Source: Gnetum montanum
Taxonomy: Eukaryota > Streptophyta > Gnetopsida > Gnetales > Gnetaceae
Assembly (NCBI GenBank): GCA_015680685.1
Contig: MNCI01011479.1
Location: 1-41,019, forward strand
Length of the DNA: 41,019 bases
Direction: 5' to 3'
A model generated the notes under the pieces. It ran no database searches and was not told the origin of the DNA. It saw nothing but the letters and a program-made list of their open reading frames with translations. The translations under genes and the position numbers were made by a program. This document shows positions 9,307 through 21,500 of the stretch, one piece after another. Within the stretch, counting starts at the first letter, position 1. Each line of letters begins with the position of its first letter.

Positions 9307-12300
9307 CTTGATGGATAGGTGAAGAGACAACCTACAACTAGGCTAATGAGGACCTTCCTAGAATTAGGCTGAAATCGAGCATCTCTCCAACAATAATGAA
9401 CTCAGTAGTAATGGGGAATTGCTCCCCTAGCACAATAGCTATTATGACCATTCCCTTTACGACAATGTATGCTCCATTAAAGGATTTTAAGCACGTCGTC
9501 TTTGAAAGCTTGATCTAGTGAACTAGAATAAGTTTGTCAATGACTAGGAATGGGATGACATTAGTTACCACCTCATCATTGATGTGCACATTGCGAATTT
9601 TCTACTACCCTATGCGAATTGTTATAAACATTGGCACATTGGTCACTTGAGCCTTTTTAAGATCAACCTTGACTACCTCATTATGAAATGTCAAGGGCAT
9701 TGACCTCAACTCCTAGGTTTTAGGGGGAAGAATTACATCATGGATGGATTTTTCATCTACTGGGATATCTTTCCTAATAGGAATAGAGATTAGCATGGGA
9801 ACTAATACCTCATGGTGAGCAGAGGAGGTCATTACCAGATTATATAGGCTCAGAGTTATGTTTTTTTGTTTGAGAGCATGTTTAACTTATGCTAGTGTGT
9901 CCAAGAATTCTTTGCTACTATCTGTTATTTTAGTAGCCCTTATCTCCTCCATGAGACCCAAGAGACCGATCTCCTAGGAAGGAGATTTAGCCTTTGCTTA
10001 TGCAGCGAGCTTCCAAGCCTTAGTGCTTGTTTGTTAGTTACTTGCAATTGCATTAGTAGTTTGAGATGAAGAGGCCATAGGGATGGCTAACAAGGGGATG
10101 GGCTTAGGAGGACCTAATTCCAAATGTTCCTTAATCATTTTGTTAGCAAAACACTCATCAAGTTTCTTGAGATGAAATTTTGGATGGGCAAGGTGTGACA
10201 CAGTTCCCACCATCGGACCCTCGGCAGGAGGGGATCCAAATGACGTGGCATCCTAATGACAAATGGTTTCTGGGTTGCTATTTCTGTGATGTGCTATGAG
10301 GCCCTAACAAAAAAGGATGCCCTAAAATTACCATAGGGCACACAAACCACAAATGGTTCACTTGCCAGTCCCACATCATCATCAACACTAATAGCATTGA
10401 TGATGTAACCTGCACCACTAGCATTGAGGGGGTCTTTATAGACTTTCATTGATTGGTTTTTTGGGTGCACGAGGTTGTTATCATCAAGGACTAATTTTCC
10501 TTGATCAATCATGCATTGGATGTCATCTTTTAAGGCCAAGCAATAGTTTGTTTCATAGCCATGCAATTGGTGGTAGTTGCAAAATCGATCCAATCTAAAT
10601 TTTTTAGGGACCCAGGGCTTATTTAGCATGGCTACAAAGGGGCTTCTGAGGACCTCACAGTACCTCTCATGACTCTTATGCACATCCTCAAACATCTACT
10701 TGTGTTGGATGCACCCAGTACAAAGCAACTGGTCCAAAAGCTTAAATAGCTTTATAGGCAATAGTGTATACTTTGAGCAATCCTTGCGCTCAAAGTTTGG
10801 CCTTAGGGCAGCTTGCCCCACAGCCACTAATCATGTAGGCTAGTTGTTTCATGTAGTGCCAATACCTAATGCTTTATTGTTGTTGGCCAAGGCTTTAGAC
10901 ACCTTGGCCATTGGTTTAGCATTGTTGGGTTTGGCTTCATCGGCCACAATTGCAACATTTGCTACTACATTATCCTTTTCTTTATCTTTTTTTGTGTGAA
11001 CATTTTTATAGGCCACATAGCCTGGGTCCTTACTAGCCTCTGTTGCATCCTATATGCTCTTTATTTGAGAAAAGGCTTAACTCAAGGAGTGCGAGGCTAA
11101 ATAGTATATTTTTTACTTAATAACTTCATTTACCACACCTTTGAAGATGGCCAAAAGGTGGGTTTCCACTATCAACTCATGGATTTCGTTGAGAGAAGCA
11201 CTCTAATGTTGTATGAATTTTTGCACTAGCTCTAGTGTTTTTTTCTTGATGTCCATTAGTTGGTCCAGGATGGGCTCGCGTGTCAAGTTGTACTTGAAGC
11301 GAGTTACAAATTAGCTGAGCAACTCTTCCAAAGTTAATATGGAAGCCTTGGGGAGCACATGGTACTAGTCAAGCATCTTGCTGCTTAAGAACATGGTGAA
11401 GACACAAATGATTGCATGTGGCCATGCTTGCAAGAGCAGGCATTCAAAAAAAAAGTTACAAGGTGGGCATTGGGTTTTCCCTCACCATTGTATTTTGTAA
11501 ACTGAGGAATCTAGACTTCAAGAGGTAAGGTCAATGACAGAACCACAAGATTGATGGGGTCCTCTTGGTAGAAGTCCATCACATGGACCATTTTAAAGTT
11601 AGTAGCTTTAAGCCACCTAACCTCCTCTATTAGTGTTTGAATGAGTTGGAATGCCTGGACCAAACATTAGGAAGATGCAGATGGCTACATTGGTTATGCC
11701 ACTCATGGTGTCATTTAAGTAGCCCCCTGCCTTGTTGTGGGTTGTACAACCACATGAGACACTTATTGTGTTTGCTGCTATGTGTATTGCTGGGTATGCG
11801 ACCACTGTGCCATAGGCATAGAGGTTGGGACCCACCATGCAGTGGTGGCTTGCGATGTTGTTGGAGGTGCCAACAAGATGGTTGGGATGAAGGATACCTA
11901 ACTCGTATGTGGTTGAGACAAGGGCATCGTGTGCACATATGGTTGTGTTGGCATCACAGATGCTGCTAGGAAAGGCTATGCAAACTAGGCAAGAATGATG
12001 AAATAAAAGGTGGTAGAGGGTCCTACACCTTGTTGTGCATGTAGTACTTGGTGGCTTACTACCATAGGCATGGACTTGGGGGGCAAGAGTGACACCGCTA
12101 CCTCAAAGAAGGCAGACAACTATGACTAATGTGGGACAAAACTAGAAATGGGTTGTTGGACAAAGGTGTAGAATGGGGAACCACTCTCTGAACAAGCCTC
12201 AAACTCCTCTTGTCCATCCTGCAAGGGTTCATCATAGTTTTATGTTGCATCATTTTCATTAGGTCCACTTACTCTAACAAGTTGATCCAATAACCAACGG

Positions 12301-12610
12301 AAGCTGTCAGTAAGTGGATGAAGGCATTAGGTGTAGGAATGAATTCCTTCCCATTCCGGTGTATGATTTCAAAGCTTCACTTTGAGTCTAATTCTTGGTG
12401 GTCTACGGATAGACTTGCTTGAAGCTTCACATAGAGGAAGTTTTATCTATCATCGTCAAGTGTCATGTACTCAGGCAATTGGTTATGCAATCTAAGTGAC
12501 TACCATGGTGGTTTTATGAGACTGAGTAGGGGCTCAATGTCTACCACCTACTGGAAGGGACGAGCCACCTTCATGCTCAGGGTAGAGGTTGAAGGGTTCA
12601 TAGGATTCAT
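9302..12610 (-). pseudogene. gag-pro: Element 3 gag-pro, main part (decayed)
   Basis: Read from ATG 12610-12608 (MNPMNPSTSTLSMKV) downward. N-terminal Gag contains YMTLDDDR, then LQASLSVDHQELDSK, matching the start of element 1 Gag. A clean frame at 10294-10695 holds the zinc-knuckle-like FCNYHQLHGYETNYCLALK and one PF[VI][VI]-type peptide (EPFVVCVPY). The protease region near 9480-9640 reads INDEVVTNVIPFLVIDKL, with the catalytic Asp position replaced (N) and the Gly changed to E, then LILGR near 9350. It stops mid-domain at VVSSPIHQEI, where element 1 interrupts it, and resumes at 1972. There are many stops and frame changes. No pol domain is seen. Confidence 0.8.
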
Positions 12611-13006
12611 GTTACTATGTAAAAATGCAAGAAATTATAGCCAATAAATGGCTAAGTATGAAAATTGTGAAAATAGGCCAAAAATTGACTAACTCTAGAA
12701 ACACTGTTAAAAAGTAACTAACTCTAGCATTACACTCGCTATGCTCTAAGGGGTTGTTATGCTTTCTAGAGCACCCAAAGCTTGACACAAAAAATACAAT
12801 TGGGCTTTCGTCCTACAGGGTTCTAGGGGAACTAACAACTAGGACCAATCTACACCAACTGAATCACAGACAACTCCTACGTTGGCCTATGATCCAACTA
12901 TTGTCGTGGTAGGTCCATAGGGGTATTATGTCTACACTATGTTGAAACTAGTAATAGAGGTGCAAAAAGCACATGGGACTACCCTTGAGCACAGAAGGAA
13001 TGTGAG
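12611..13006 (-). other. Element 3 leader
   Basis: About 400 bases between the primer-site region and the gag start. No gene is seen. Gene-free sequence here is expected for a 5' untranslated leader. Confidence 0.5.
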
Positions 13007-13023
13007 CCTTCCTTCTACTCCCA
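13007..13023 (-). promoter_or_regulatory. Primer-binding-site region of element 3
   Basis: On the minus strand TGGGAGTAGAAGGAAGG lies seven bases inside the LTR end. It aligns with TGGTGCTAGAAGGAGGG of element 1 and is decayed. tRNA not assigned. Confidence 0.5.
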
Positions 13024-13714
13024 AAAAAACTATGATGACCAAAAACATCGATGGCTAGAACACCAAGAGGTTAGCAGGCATACAGCCTAACCCCAAGTTC
13101 ATGTGAGGGCCATGTTGGAAAATGGAGACGAGGTCCCCTAATTAGTCTTATAGATCAGACAAGGACTTACAAGGTGTTAAGATAACCATGTGCAAGAGGG
13201 ATTTATGCAGTGTTACAAGCAGGTATTGAGACTGACTAATCTAGAGCGTAGCAAGGTGTCTTAACCTAAGAATAGTGATGTAAGCATGCAAATATGTATG
13301 AAACCCTAAAAAAATACAAGTTTTATGCTGAATACCAAAGAAAAATTCTTGAGAAATGTAATGAAACATGAGAGTAAAAGTGCACCGCCCTAAATGGGGA
13401 AGTATAGCTATTGCAAGCAAAGAGGTGAGAGTGGTACATGATGTACAAGCAAGCACAGAGGAAACATAGCAATGTAGTCATAGTCTTTGGGGCATTTAGG
13501 ATGTAGAATTGATGGCTTCCATGGGAACTGAACCTGCTGAGTTGGCTATTGCTATGTTTTGCGGGTATAGTGATGAACTATATTCTAGGATGCACCGAAG
13601 TGTAAAGTGCTAGGTGTGCTTAAGTGCTTACATGTGAGAGTGCCAAAATTCTTAGAATGCTAGAATGCCCAATGCTCTTTTGATTTGCAAACCCCTAGAA
13701 TGCTAAATGTAAGG

Positions 13715-13722
13715 GTATTTAT
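13715..13722 (-). promoter_or_regulatory. TATA box of element 3 LTR
   Basis: Minus-strand TATAAATA in the context ccctataaatacc, the same as in element 1. Confidence 0.75.
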
Positions 13723-14448
13723 AGGGCTAGATTTAACCCAAAATGTGGATCGGGTATCACATGGCATGGGGTGTAGATTGGGCATCACGTGGCATGAGGG
13801 TATATGGTGCTACACTAACCTTTGCTATACTTCCATGGAAGTAACAAAGTGCTATGCTTAAAAGTACCAAAATAGGTCCCCACAAACTGTTGAACTATGA
13901 CTACACTACCAAGACTACATGTGCCAATGTTTGAATGACTAAAAAATACCTACAAACAATGCAAAACATTGCAACTTGGGGACTACACTCTAGGACTATG
14001 TATTCCCCTCTTTCAAGTAGGGTCAAGCATACAAACAAATTTGGGGACTAATGGGGATGCAAAAGAGATACAAATTGCTAATCTTGCTTGTTGGAGGAAT
14101 GTTGAAGCTAAGAAGAAGGTAGATGCTGAGTTCTAGAGGCTTTTGGAGGTTGTTAGAGGCTTTTCTTTAGTGTCACACTGGCTACGCTCTATAGTGTAAT
14201 ACAACACTTAGTCAAACTTTGCAAAATTTTCATGTCCAACACTAGTTAGACTAGTTATGCTCTAGAGCATAATAGAGCATAGTAGGGATACTTGGAAAAA
14301 TTTGATAGAGTTTGTAGTCTTTCTTCATGGTATGCTGGCTACACTCTAGGACATAGTAGGAGAGGTAGCCTCATGACTTAGAAAAATTTTCCAAATGTCT
14401 CTTCCATTCTAAGCTAGCTTGACAGCTTCTTACCTAACACTTAGGAAA

Positions 14449-14775
14449 AATTGGGCACTGAAAAGTGTGCTACGTTGGCTACGCTAAGGAGCGTAGTCAA
14501 CCAAAAGATAGAAAATTTGCTGAATTATTTTTTTTCCATCCCCAACAATCCTAACAACTTCTGGCTTAGCAATTGGGAAAACTGGCCACTGGAACATGTG
14601 CTATGTTGGCTACACTGAGGAGCATAGTAGAGCAGGGCAACCCTAGAGATAGAATATTTTCTGAACTGTTTCATTCATCCCAAGCAATCCTAACAACTTT
14701 TGGCTCAACAATTGGGAAAACTGGCCATGGAAGTGTATGCTATGTTGGTTATGCTGGGGAATGTAGTAAATAGAA
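14449..14775 (-). repeat. Long tandem repeats in U3 of element 3
   Basis: Units start near 14449, 14571 and 14710 (periods about 122 and 139 bases). On the plus strand each carries aattgggaaaactggcca, then a tgctatgttggctacgct-type box and a later caatcctaacaactt box. Repeats of this kind in U3 often contain promoter-proximal control elements. Confidence 0.75.
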
Positions 14776-14975
14776 TGAGAGTGTAGCAAGACACTTAAAA
14801 AAATTTGGTAAAATAGGCCTTGATGCATACTACACTAACTATGTTGAGGAGTGTAGCACCAAAACTTAGAAAAATTTGCCAAGTTTTGACACTTAGACAA
14901 ATTTTCCTTTGAAGTCTTAAAGCTTGAAACAAATTTGTTGTTGAAGTGCTAAAGCCTGAAATTGGTGGTGTTTCA

Positions 14976-16500
14976 CTTTGGAGCATAGTTAAGCATAGAT
15001 AACATCAAGGCCCAGTTTTTTTTTTGCAATTCTCTCTAACTATTGAGATGATGCTCTCCACTGCCATGGAGTGTAGTCGAGTGTAGTCAACTAGAAGCCA
15101 CCTTTTTGCAAAAATTCTTCTAAGTGTTGGAACTATGCTCATCCTATGTCAGGAGCATAGTCAGCCTCCCTTGGAGTGTAAAAAACACATGCTCCAAAAT
15201 TTTTCTAAGTCTAGGACTACACTCACCCCCAATCGAGGGCATAGTCAGCCTTACCTGAAGCGTAGTCAGCACATGCTCCAAAATGTTTCTAAGTCTGGAA
15301 CTACACTTTCCCCAATCCAAAGCATAGTTAAGCGTGGACATGTAGAACAACCTGCAAAGGCCTTTACAATGCAATGCCGACATTCACATTAGCTCCAACA
15401 CATCTTCAGCAGCAACATGCATTATTTTGCATCCCCCATTTATCCCAAAAATTGTAACTACACTCAACACCACTTGAGATAGTGGACAACGTAGTTCAAA
15501 AGCATAGTCTCTAAACTTGCATTTTTTGCATTTTTTTCAAGTACATTGTGGTCTTTTCGGCACATGAACATGCAATTAGTAGCATAGTCATAGTCTAGCA
15601 GTCTCGCAAAGTCCATTGGAGCATGCCATAGCATAACACCATTTGCTTTAGTGGAGAGCATAGTTGGGGTATAGTGTAGTCCCAACCATCACACTGCCAC
15701 ATGGTAACCAATCCGCATTTGATGGGAAATCTAGCCTTATAAATACCCCTATCCTCTATTTTTTAGGGGTTGGCAAATCTAAAACAAAGATGGTCATTTT
15801 GGCATTTCGGTTAGCATCTTTGGCATTTGGCATTTTTGGCAAATGAGTCCCAAAGTCACACCAGTGCACTAGAGAGAGGCAGAGTTGCACACCACAGCGC
15901 ACCGTAGCCCCACTACAACCCTATAGGACACCACAACCCATGGTACACCATGGTAGCCAACCTAATACTCACAAACACCACAACAAGCACCAAACTTCAT
16001 GACCCAACATCACCCGAGACTATGACTACACTATCCACTGCACTTGTTGTACACTGTGTACCTTTTGAATCCCTTTTCATCTTAACTATGCTCAATCCCA
16101 TTTAGGGTGGTGTTCCATTTCTCTCTCCTACATTTTTCACATTTTTAACACATGGTCACATTACAACTATGCTCAGGCAATGATCTCTACATGTCAGCAC
16201 CCCCTTTTTTGCTAAAACCCTTAACTACACTCATCCCCTTGTGCCCTATGACTATGTTCTACACCACTGCAAACACCACTTAAACACTTAGCATTATTTG
16301 TGTTCACATCGCAGTTAACCATGCCACCCTCGGTTGCATCCACTACCCTAGTTGCACTTGGAAAAGTCCTTGTTCAATTGATAAGACCATTTTAAACACC
16401 TCATCTTCACTTCCAATAGGCCCTTGCATGAATTTAGGGTTAGGTTGTGCATGCATTGATCCCTCAGTCATTCCAACCACCAATGTCTTCAGTCGTTATA
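14976..16500 (+). repeat. Element 2 5' LTR (5'-truncated)
   Basis: From 14976 (gagcatagttaagcatag) it aligns with the 3' LTR from about 23080 onward and ends CGTTATA at 16500, beside the primer-site region. A TATA box is at 15738-15745. The missing first ~330 bp correspond to 22749-23080 of the partner. Confidence 0.83.
15738..15745 (+). promoter_or_regulatory. TATA box of element 2 5' LTR
   Basis: TATAAATA in the context ccttataaatacccc. The partner LTR has TATAAATA at 23742-23749. Confidence 0.75.
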
Positions 16501-16505
16501 GTTTT

Positions 16506-16522
16506 TGGTGCTAGAAGAAGGG
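16506..16522 (+). promoter_or_regulatory. Primer-binding-site region of element 2
   Basis: TGGTGCTAGAAGAAGGG, five bases inside the LTR, differs from element 1 by one base. The primer tRNA is not assigned. Confidence 0.6.
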
Positions 16523-16904
16523 TTGAGTCCTTTTCCTTTCCAAAATCCATTTTCATTTTCTTGCATGCTCTTTACATCCCTATCAGTGTAGATTAGACCC
16601 CATTATTGGTCCCCTTATGATCCCACATAGCAACCCAAATTCCACATATCTTCACTTTTCTTTCTAAGTCTCCATTCTCTCAACATAGAGAGCATAGTTG
16701 GTGGAGAGTGTAGTTAGTGTGGAGTGTAGTCAGCTCTTAGCATAGAGAGTGTAGTCTCCACACTTAGCCATTTTTTTGCACTTTTCATACTTAGCCATTT
16801 TTTCTGTAGATTCTAGACTTAGTCTTTTTTTTTGCAATTTTTAGACTTAGTTACTTTTTGCAAATAGCAACTTGTAGCTCTCCCTTTCACAACTTGATCT
16901 ACAA
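16523..16904 (+). other. Element 2 leader with T-rich repeats
   Basis: Untranslated leader before gag. At about 16765-16862 it holds three or four copies of the same acttagccatttttt-type unit as the element 1 leader. No gene is seen. Confidence 0.6.
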
Positions 16905-19900
16905 ACCTGAATCCAAATCAATCTTTGATGTTGGCATCTAACATACTTGACACCTTCACCATCCACCTAGAGCATGCTATGCTTAGCCATGAATAAGATA
17001 ACTTTGTTTGTGCCAAGATCCGAGCAAGGTTACTTGTGGATCGCCTTGACATAGAGGAAAAATAAGACCTCAAACGAATCCACTTGGATGGATGAGAGTA
17101 CATCCATTCCTCGTTCGACATAATCCCACTCACAGAATCCTATCATCGATTGTTGTCCCAACTCATGCATGCAAATGAGCATGACATAGGGACCAACTAC
17201 GAGGAAGCCTCATGGAAAGAAGAAAACAAGTTTGAAGCCCACTATGAATGCAAGAGGCCCTTCCTCACTATCTTTCAATAGCCACTCCCTAGTACAATCT
17301 CTCCTCTATTTAACTTGTCCTTCGTGGCATCTGCTCAACCTACTCAACCATCCTTGTTGGCAATAAATGACCCTGCCCAACCCTATGCTTAAGCAGGGGC
17401 CATCTCTAGGCTCCAAATGACTCAAGCATATTGTGTCCTACTTATTTTGTTAATGCCCTTGGCATCAACCCAACCCACATGTGCATGGCTTGCCCCAGTT
17501 ACCATGCCCATGGCATAGCTAATGCATCAACTGCATCATATGGCTCCATAACCAACAATTTATCCCTACGCTATGCAATGAACACAAGCCTAGCTAATGT
17601 AACTAGATGGCACATCTCAAAACTTGAATCAAGCATTCTAACTGATCCAAAGTTTGATGGAGGAGATACGGTAACTCAAAGTTGCTTCTTCTAAAACTAT
17701 TAAGGTACTTCTTCTAGGATGACCCTATAAGTCCTACGATCCCACCCCTAACTCTGCCAACTAGGGTCCCACTGCCTCAACTCACCAAGTACATGATGAA
17801 GGGGGCCCCAATGTCTACCTAGTCACATTCAAGTCTGAGTGCCTGCTACTACAAGCCTGGCCACATGCCGTCATGCATGTGTTTGTTATGTCCTTAACTA
17901 GCAAAGCCCTAAACTAGTACTGCACACTACCCAAGGCCTCCATCTCCTCCTCAGAGGATCTCCTAAGCAAGTTTGTGACATGGTTTCGATACTTAAATCT
18001 TGAAGAAACCCTCAACCAACTCGTTATAGCCATCAAGTAGGGCTACCTAGAGCTCGTGCAAAAGTTTATCCAATGCTGGAGTGCCTCGTTATAAAAAATA
18101 TGAGAGCCTATAGTAGAGACACATCTCCTAGCCATCTTCAAGGGTGTAGTTAATGACTTCATCAAGTAAAAACTATACTACCTAGCTCTAAAGTCTCTCA
18201 ACCAAGCCTTTTCTCAAATGAAGACCATTGAGGACACAGTGCAAGCTAGCAATGACCTGGCCTACATGGCCTACAGAAACTAGTAGCAAAAAAGCAAAAT
18301 TCAATAGTGGCAACGATAGCCACACACATTAAAGCAACCAATTAGGGCCCAATGGTTAAGCAACCCAAAACTCCAGCTCACAAAGATACCAACCTTGGTA
18401 CCTAGGCAACCAACCTACCTACATTGGCAAGGGCCATAGTGCAAGCCACTCCAAGGTCCAACTTTGAGTGCAAGGATCACTCAAAGTATGCTCCATTGCT
18501 ATTATGACCCTCATATCTACTAGATCAGTTCTTAAAAGTTGGGAAAATCCAACACAAATAAGTGTCTGAGACTACCTGCCAATAACACGATAAGTACTAT
18601 GAGTTCTTGAGGAATCCTACCTTAGCAGTACCAAATGAGCATCCGGTCCCACAAAAATTTCTACTAGACCAATTCTATCACTATCACTAGATGTCTAGTC
18701 ATAACATGAACTTCTGTCGAGCTTTGTAAGATGATTTGCAAAGAATGATAAATAGGGGTCAACTGGTTCTTGATGCAGCAAACCAGTCAACCGCAGATGA
18801 CGTTGCCTACATCATAAATGCCATTAGCATGGGCGGTAAGTCCAAACCGATGATGATAAATAGGGGTCAACTGGTTCTTGATGCAGCAAACCAGTCAACC
18901 GCAGATGACGTTGCCTACATCATAAATGCCATTAGCATGGGCGGTAAGTCCAAACCGATGAAGCAACCTTCCATGGTCTATGTGCTTTCCAGTAGTGCAA
19001 AGGTCTCCTCAGCCTCCATAAGTAAGAGGCCCCCTTTCATGGTTAAAGTGCCACCTTGAGCACCCATAAAACCCTTCATGGTCAAGGTCCCACAACAACC
19101 ATCTACTATGATGTTAAACTAGTAGCCATCATCCACTACAATGTTAAACTAGCATACTGCAATAATGACTACTAAATTGCCATTTATTGTTAATGTGCCA
19201 CAATGAGCTAGCTGATAGCACTTGTCCACTACGATGTTAAACTAGCATGCCACAACAACAACTACTAAGTAATCATTTTTCATTAGGGTACCACATATGT
19301 GTTTGCCCCTTACCTACCCTAAGCTTGGTAATGGACAACATATCAGTCACTTCTCCTCAAAAGGGCCAACCCCACCAGCAACATGGGTAGACCCATGAAA
19401 TGGTAATGTAAGAGGTTGAACAAGCGCCTTGTAGACCAACCGACTAGGCAACAATAGGATCAAAAAGTGCATGGCCTACCAAAGCTAATCCCTACCCCTA
19501 CAATCCCCATGGCCAAAGTGAAGGCCACAACCAGCAAAACACAGCTAAGGCCAAGCAAACCAAGCCCAAGTCCCCTCTGTGAGATATGCACTTCTCAAGC
19601 CACATGGAGGAGGTCAAGGCCAACACAATGATTTATGATAAAGACTACGTAGACACATTAACCTAAGTTAAACAAATTCTCAAGCAAAAGAACATAACGT
19701 TGAGCTTGTACGACCTAGTCATGACCTTATCTACCCATCAAGAAGCACTGGCCCAAATGTTGGCCTTAATTCCTGTTATGGAGGACATCCTTGTAGATGA
19801 GAACACCATCCATGTGGTAATTTTACCTTCTATGCCATAGAAATCAAGTTCAACATCCCTAGCATTTTGCAATGAAGTAATCAAGGTCAACCCTGAACGA

Positions 19901-20548
19901 GGGGAGGTCATAACAACTCCAATGTTTATTAGCATATGTGTTGAGCAATGCATGATCTACAAGGTGCACATCTATGATAGTGCAACAAAAAATTTGATAT
20001 CGTACTCCATCATTGACAAGCTAGGCCTGATAGATAAGATCAAGCCAAAAAAAATCACATACCTAAAATCCTTCAATGGATCACACATCACTATTAGGGG
20101 TACCATCAACATAGCCTTCATGGTAGGGGAGTATTTCCCCTCCTCCACAGAATTCACTGTCATAGAGGAAATGCTCAGCTCTAACATGATACTAGGTAGG
20201 CCCTAGTTGGCCCAATTATGAGCCATTTCCTCTCCTATCCATCAGGAGATCCACCTTCCATATGAAGATGGTAAAGTCATTATCTACAGTGACAATGTAG
20301 CCTCATTGGTCATCAACATCCTTAACACAAAGCAAGGGCTAGGAGTGGGATTCCCTAGTGATGCACCTATAATAGGTAACCAAATGCATAAGGCTGACAC
20401 ACTCAAATGAGCAGTGGAAGCTAACAACCACTCTAGGCCCTATGTGCCCCCTAATCCATGCCTGATTAGGAAGCAACTACATGACCAAGGTAACCCCTTT
20501 ATCTTAAATGCACTAGGCTCTTGGTTACCCTTTGCTACCATGTGCTAA
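16905..20548 (+). pseudogene. gag-pro: Element 2 gag-pro (decayed)
   Basis: Begins around 16905 in a segment matching element 1 Gag, although its start codon is lost. SFDIIPLTESYHRLLSQLM near 17115-17170 and LAIFKGVVNDFIK near 18132 mark Gag. The zinc-knuckle region near 18670-18730 is degraded. PF[VI][VI][KR]VP-type peptides (about 18966-19290) are interleaved with three copies of the TGTTAAACTAG motif (19101, 19131, 19224). The protease region near 19960-20210 reads IYDSATKNLISYSIIDKLG, then MILGRP. The catalytic Asp position is Y and the Gly is S, so it is inactive. Many stops are present. No pol domain follows. Confidence 0.8.
18745..18960 (+). repeat. Perfect 108-bp in-frame tandem duplication in gag
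   Basis: 18745-18852 and 18853-18960 are identical at all 108 bases by eye, that is 36 codons each, without stops. The unit encodes the segment beginning MINRGQLVLDAANQSTADDV. Elements 1 and 3 have a single copy of the corresponding segment (MIERGQLVINT; MIDQGKLVLDD). The surrounding gag is heavily mutated, so the duplication is much younger than the insertion, or it is an assembly error. Confidence 0.92.
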
Positions 20549-20719
20549 GCATTTTTAACTTTCACTTACATTGCATTTTTTTATGCATTCACCTTTAGCT
20601 TACTTGCTTAGCCTACACATCATTTCTTATTATTTATGCATTCATCCATTTGCTTAGCTTACACATGAAAAATATTAAAATCCATAAAAATCATAAAACA
20701 TCAAAATCACAAAAGACAA

Positions 20720-20960
20720 TGCCATAACCTACCATGGCCTTAAACTAGCAATGCTTCGCAACATGCAGGCAACCCACCATGGCCTTAAACTAGCAACACA
20801 TAGTCCACCATGGCCTTACACTAGCAACATAGTGGCCCAAAAGGATTCTAAACTAGCAATCCCATCATTGTAGCCTGCCACAACCTTAAACTGACAATGT
20901 CTAACCTGATATGGCCTTAAACTAGCAGTCTACACAACCTGAAATGGCCCAAAACTAACA
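20720..20960 (+). repeat. ATGGCCTTAAACTAGCA repeats in element 2
   Basis: About seven imperfect units of the form ccatggccttaaactagcaa. They share the TTAAACTAGCA end with the second array but have GGCC in place of GACG. Element 1 has only two or three such units near 6790-6840. Confidence 0.8.
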
Positions 20961-21149
20961 ACACACATGACCTGCGGCTCAGAATGGCCAAAAACTATCA
21001 CTTTTCACATTAATTTCCTTTCATTTGTGCATTTTAACTTTGTAAAATAGCTGCTTCTTGATGTTGTTTTTCTAGTTGATTTTTGCAGGATCTTGTAGGC
21101 ACGCAACATGGCTATGCATGTAGCACTGTATGTCACCAAAGCAAGGTAA

Positions 21150-21500
21150 GCACACGTCTACTATAACTATAAACCGACATAGAAAGTTTGCTATGACTAT
21201 AAACTAGCACAGAAAGTCTGCTATGACTATAAACTAGCATAGAAAGTCTGCTATGAATATAAACTAGTAAAGCATTAGTCCACTAGGACTATAAACTAGC
21301 ATCCACACCTCATTTCTATCATGACATTAAACTAACACAACATTCATCCTTGGGTCATGATGTTAAACCGACATAACAGCACATCCACGATGATGTTCAA
21401 CTAGCACATATTAGTTTGCTAAGACTATAAACTAACACACCATGGTCTGCCATGATCTTAAACTAGGTTCATGATCTGCTAGGATCTTAAACTAGTAAAG
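21150..21500 (+). repeat. CTATGACTATAAACTAGCA array in element 2
   Basis: About ten to eleven imperfect units, for example ctatgactataaactagca near 21191 and 21222, and catgatgttaaaccgaca near 21356. They correspond unit by unit to the element 1 array at 7005-7252, including the ccttgggtcatga variant, so the array was present in their common ancestor. Confidence 0.85.

Larger units (their letters stand above)
9302..14975 (-). mobile_element. Element 3: gag-pro-only LTR element, 3'-truncated
   Basis: Minus-strand relative of elements 1 and 2: 5' LTR 14975 down to 13031, primer-site region, short leader, gag-pro to 9302, then (beyond the inserted element 1) a fragment at about 1800-1972. Its 3' noncoding region and 3' LTR are not in the window, so the element is truncated or was cut by later rearrangement. 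Its LTR end at 14975 meets element 2's LTR exactly, showing that it inserted into element 2. Confidence 0.78.
13031..14975 (-). repeat. Element 3 5' LTR (minus strand)
   Basis: On the minus strand it starts TGAAACACCACCAATT (14975 downward) and ends GGTCATCATA (13031), aligning with the start and end of the element 1 and 2 LTRs. The U5 part near 13090-13200 matches that of element 1 (a ggccctcaca block). A TATA box is at 13715-13722 and U3 tandem repeats at 14449-14775. About 1.95 kb, like element 2 and unlike the 0.9-kb LTR of element 1. Confidence 0.82.

Noticed and set aside
11637-11969. Cys/Trp/His-rich 110-codon plus-strand frame
   Set aside because: Antisense to element 3 gag. Its composition follows from the complementary strand.
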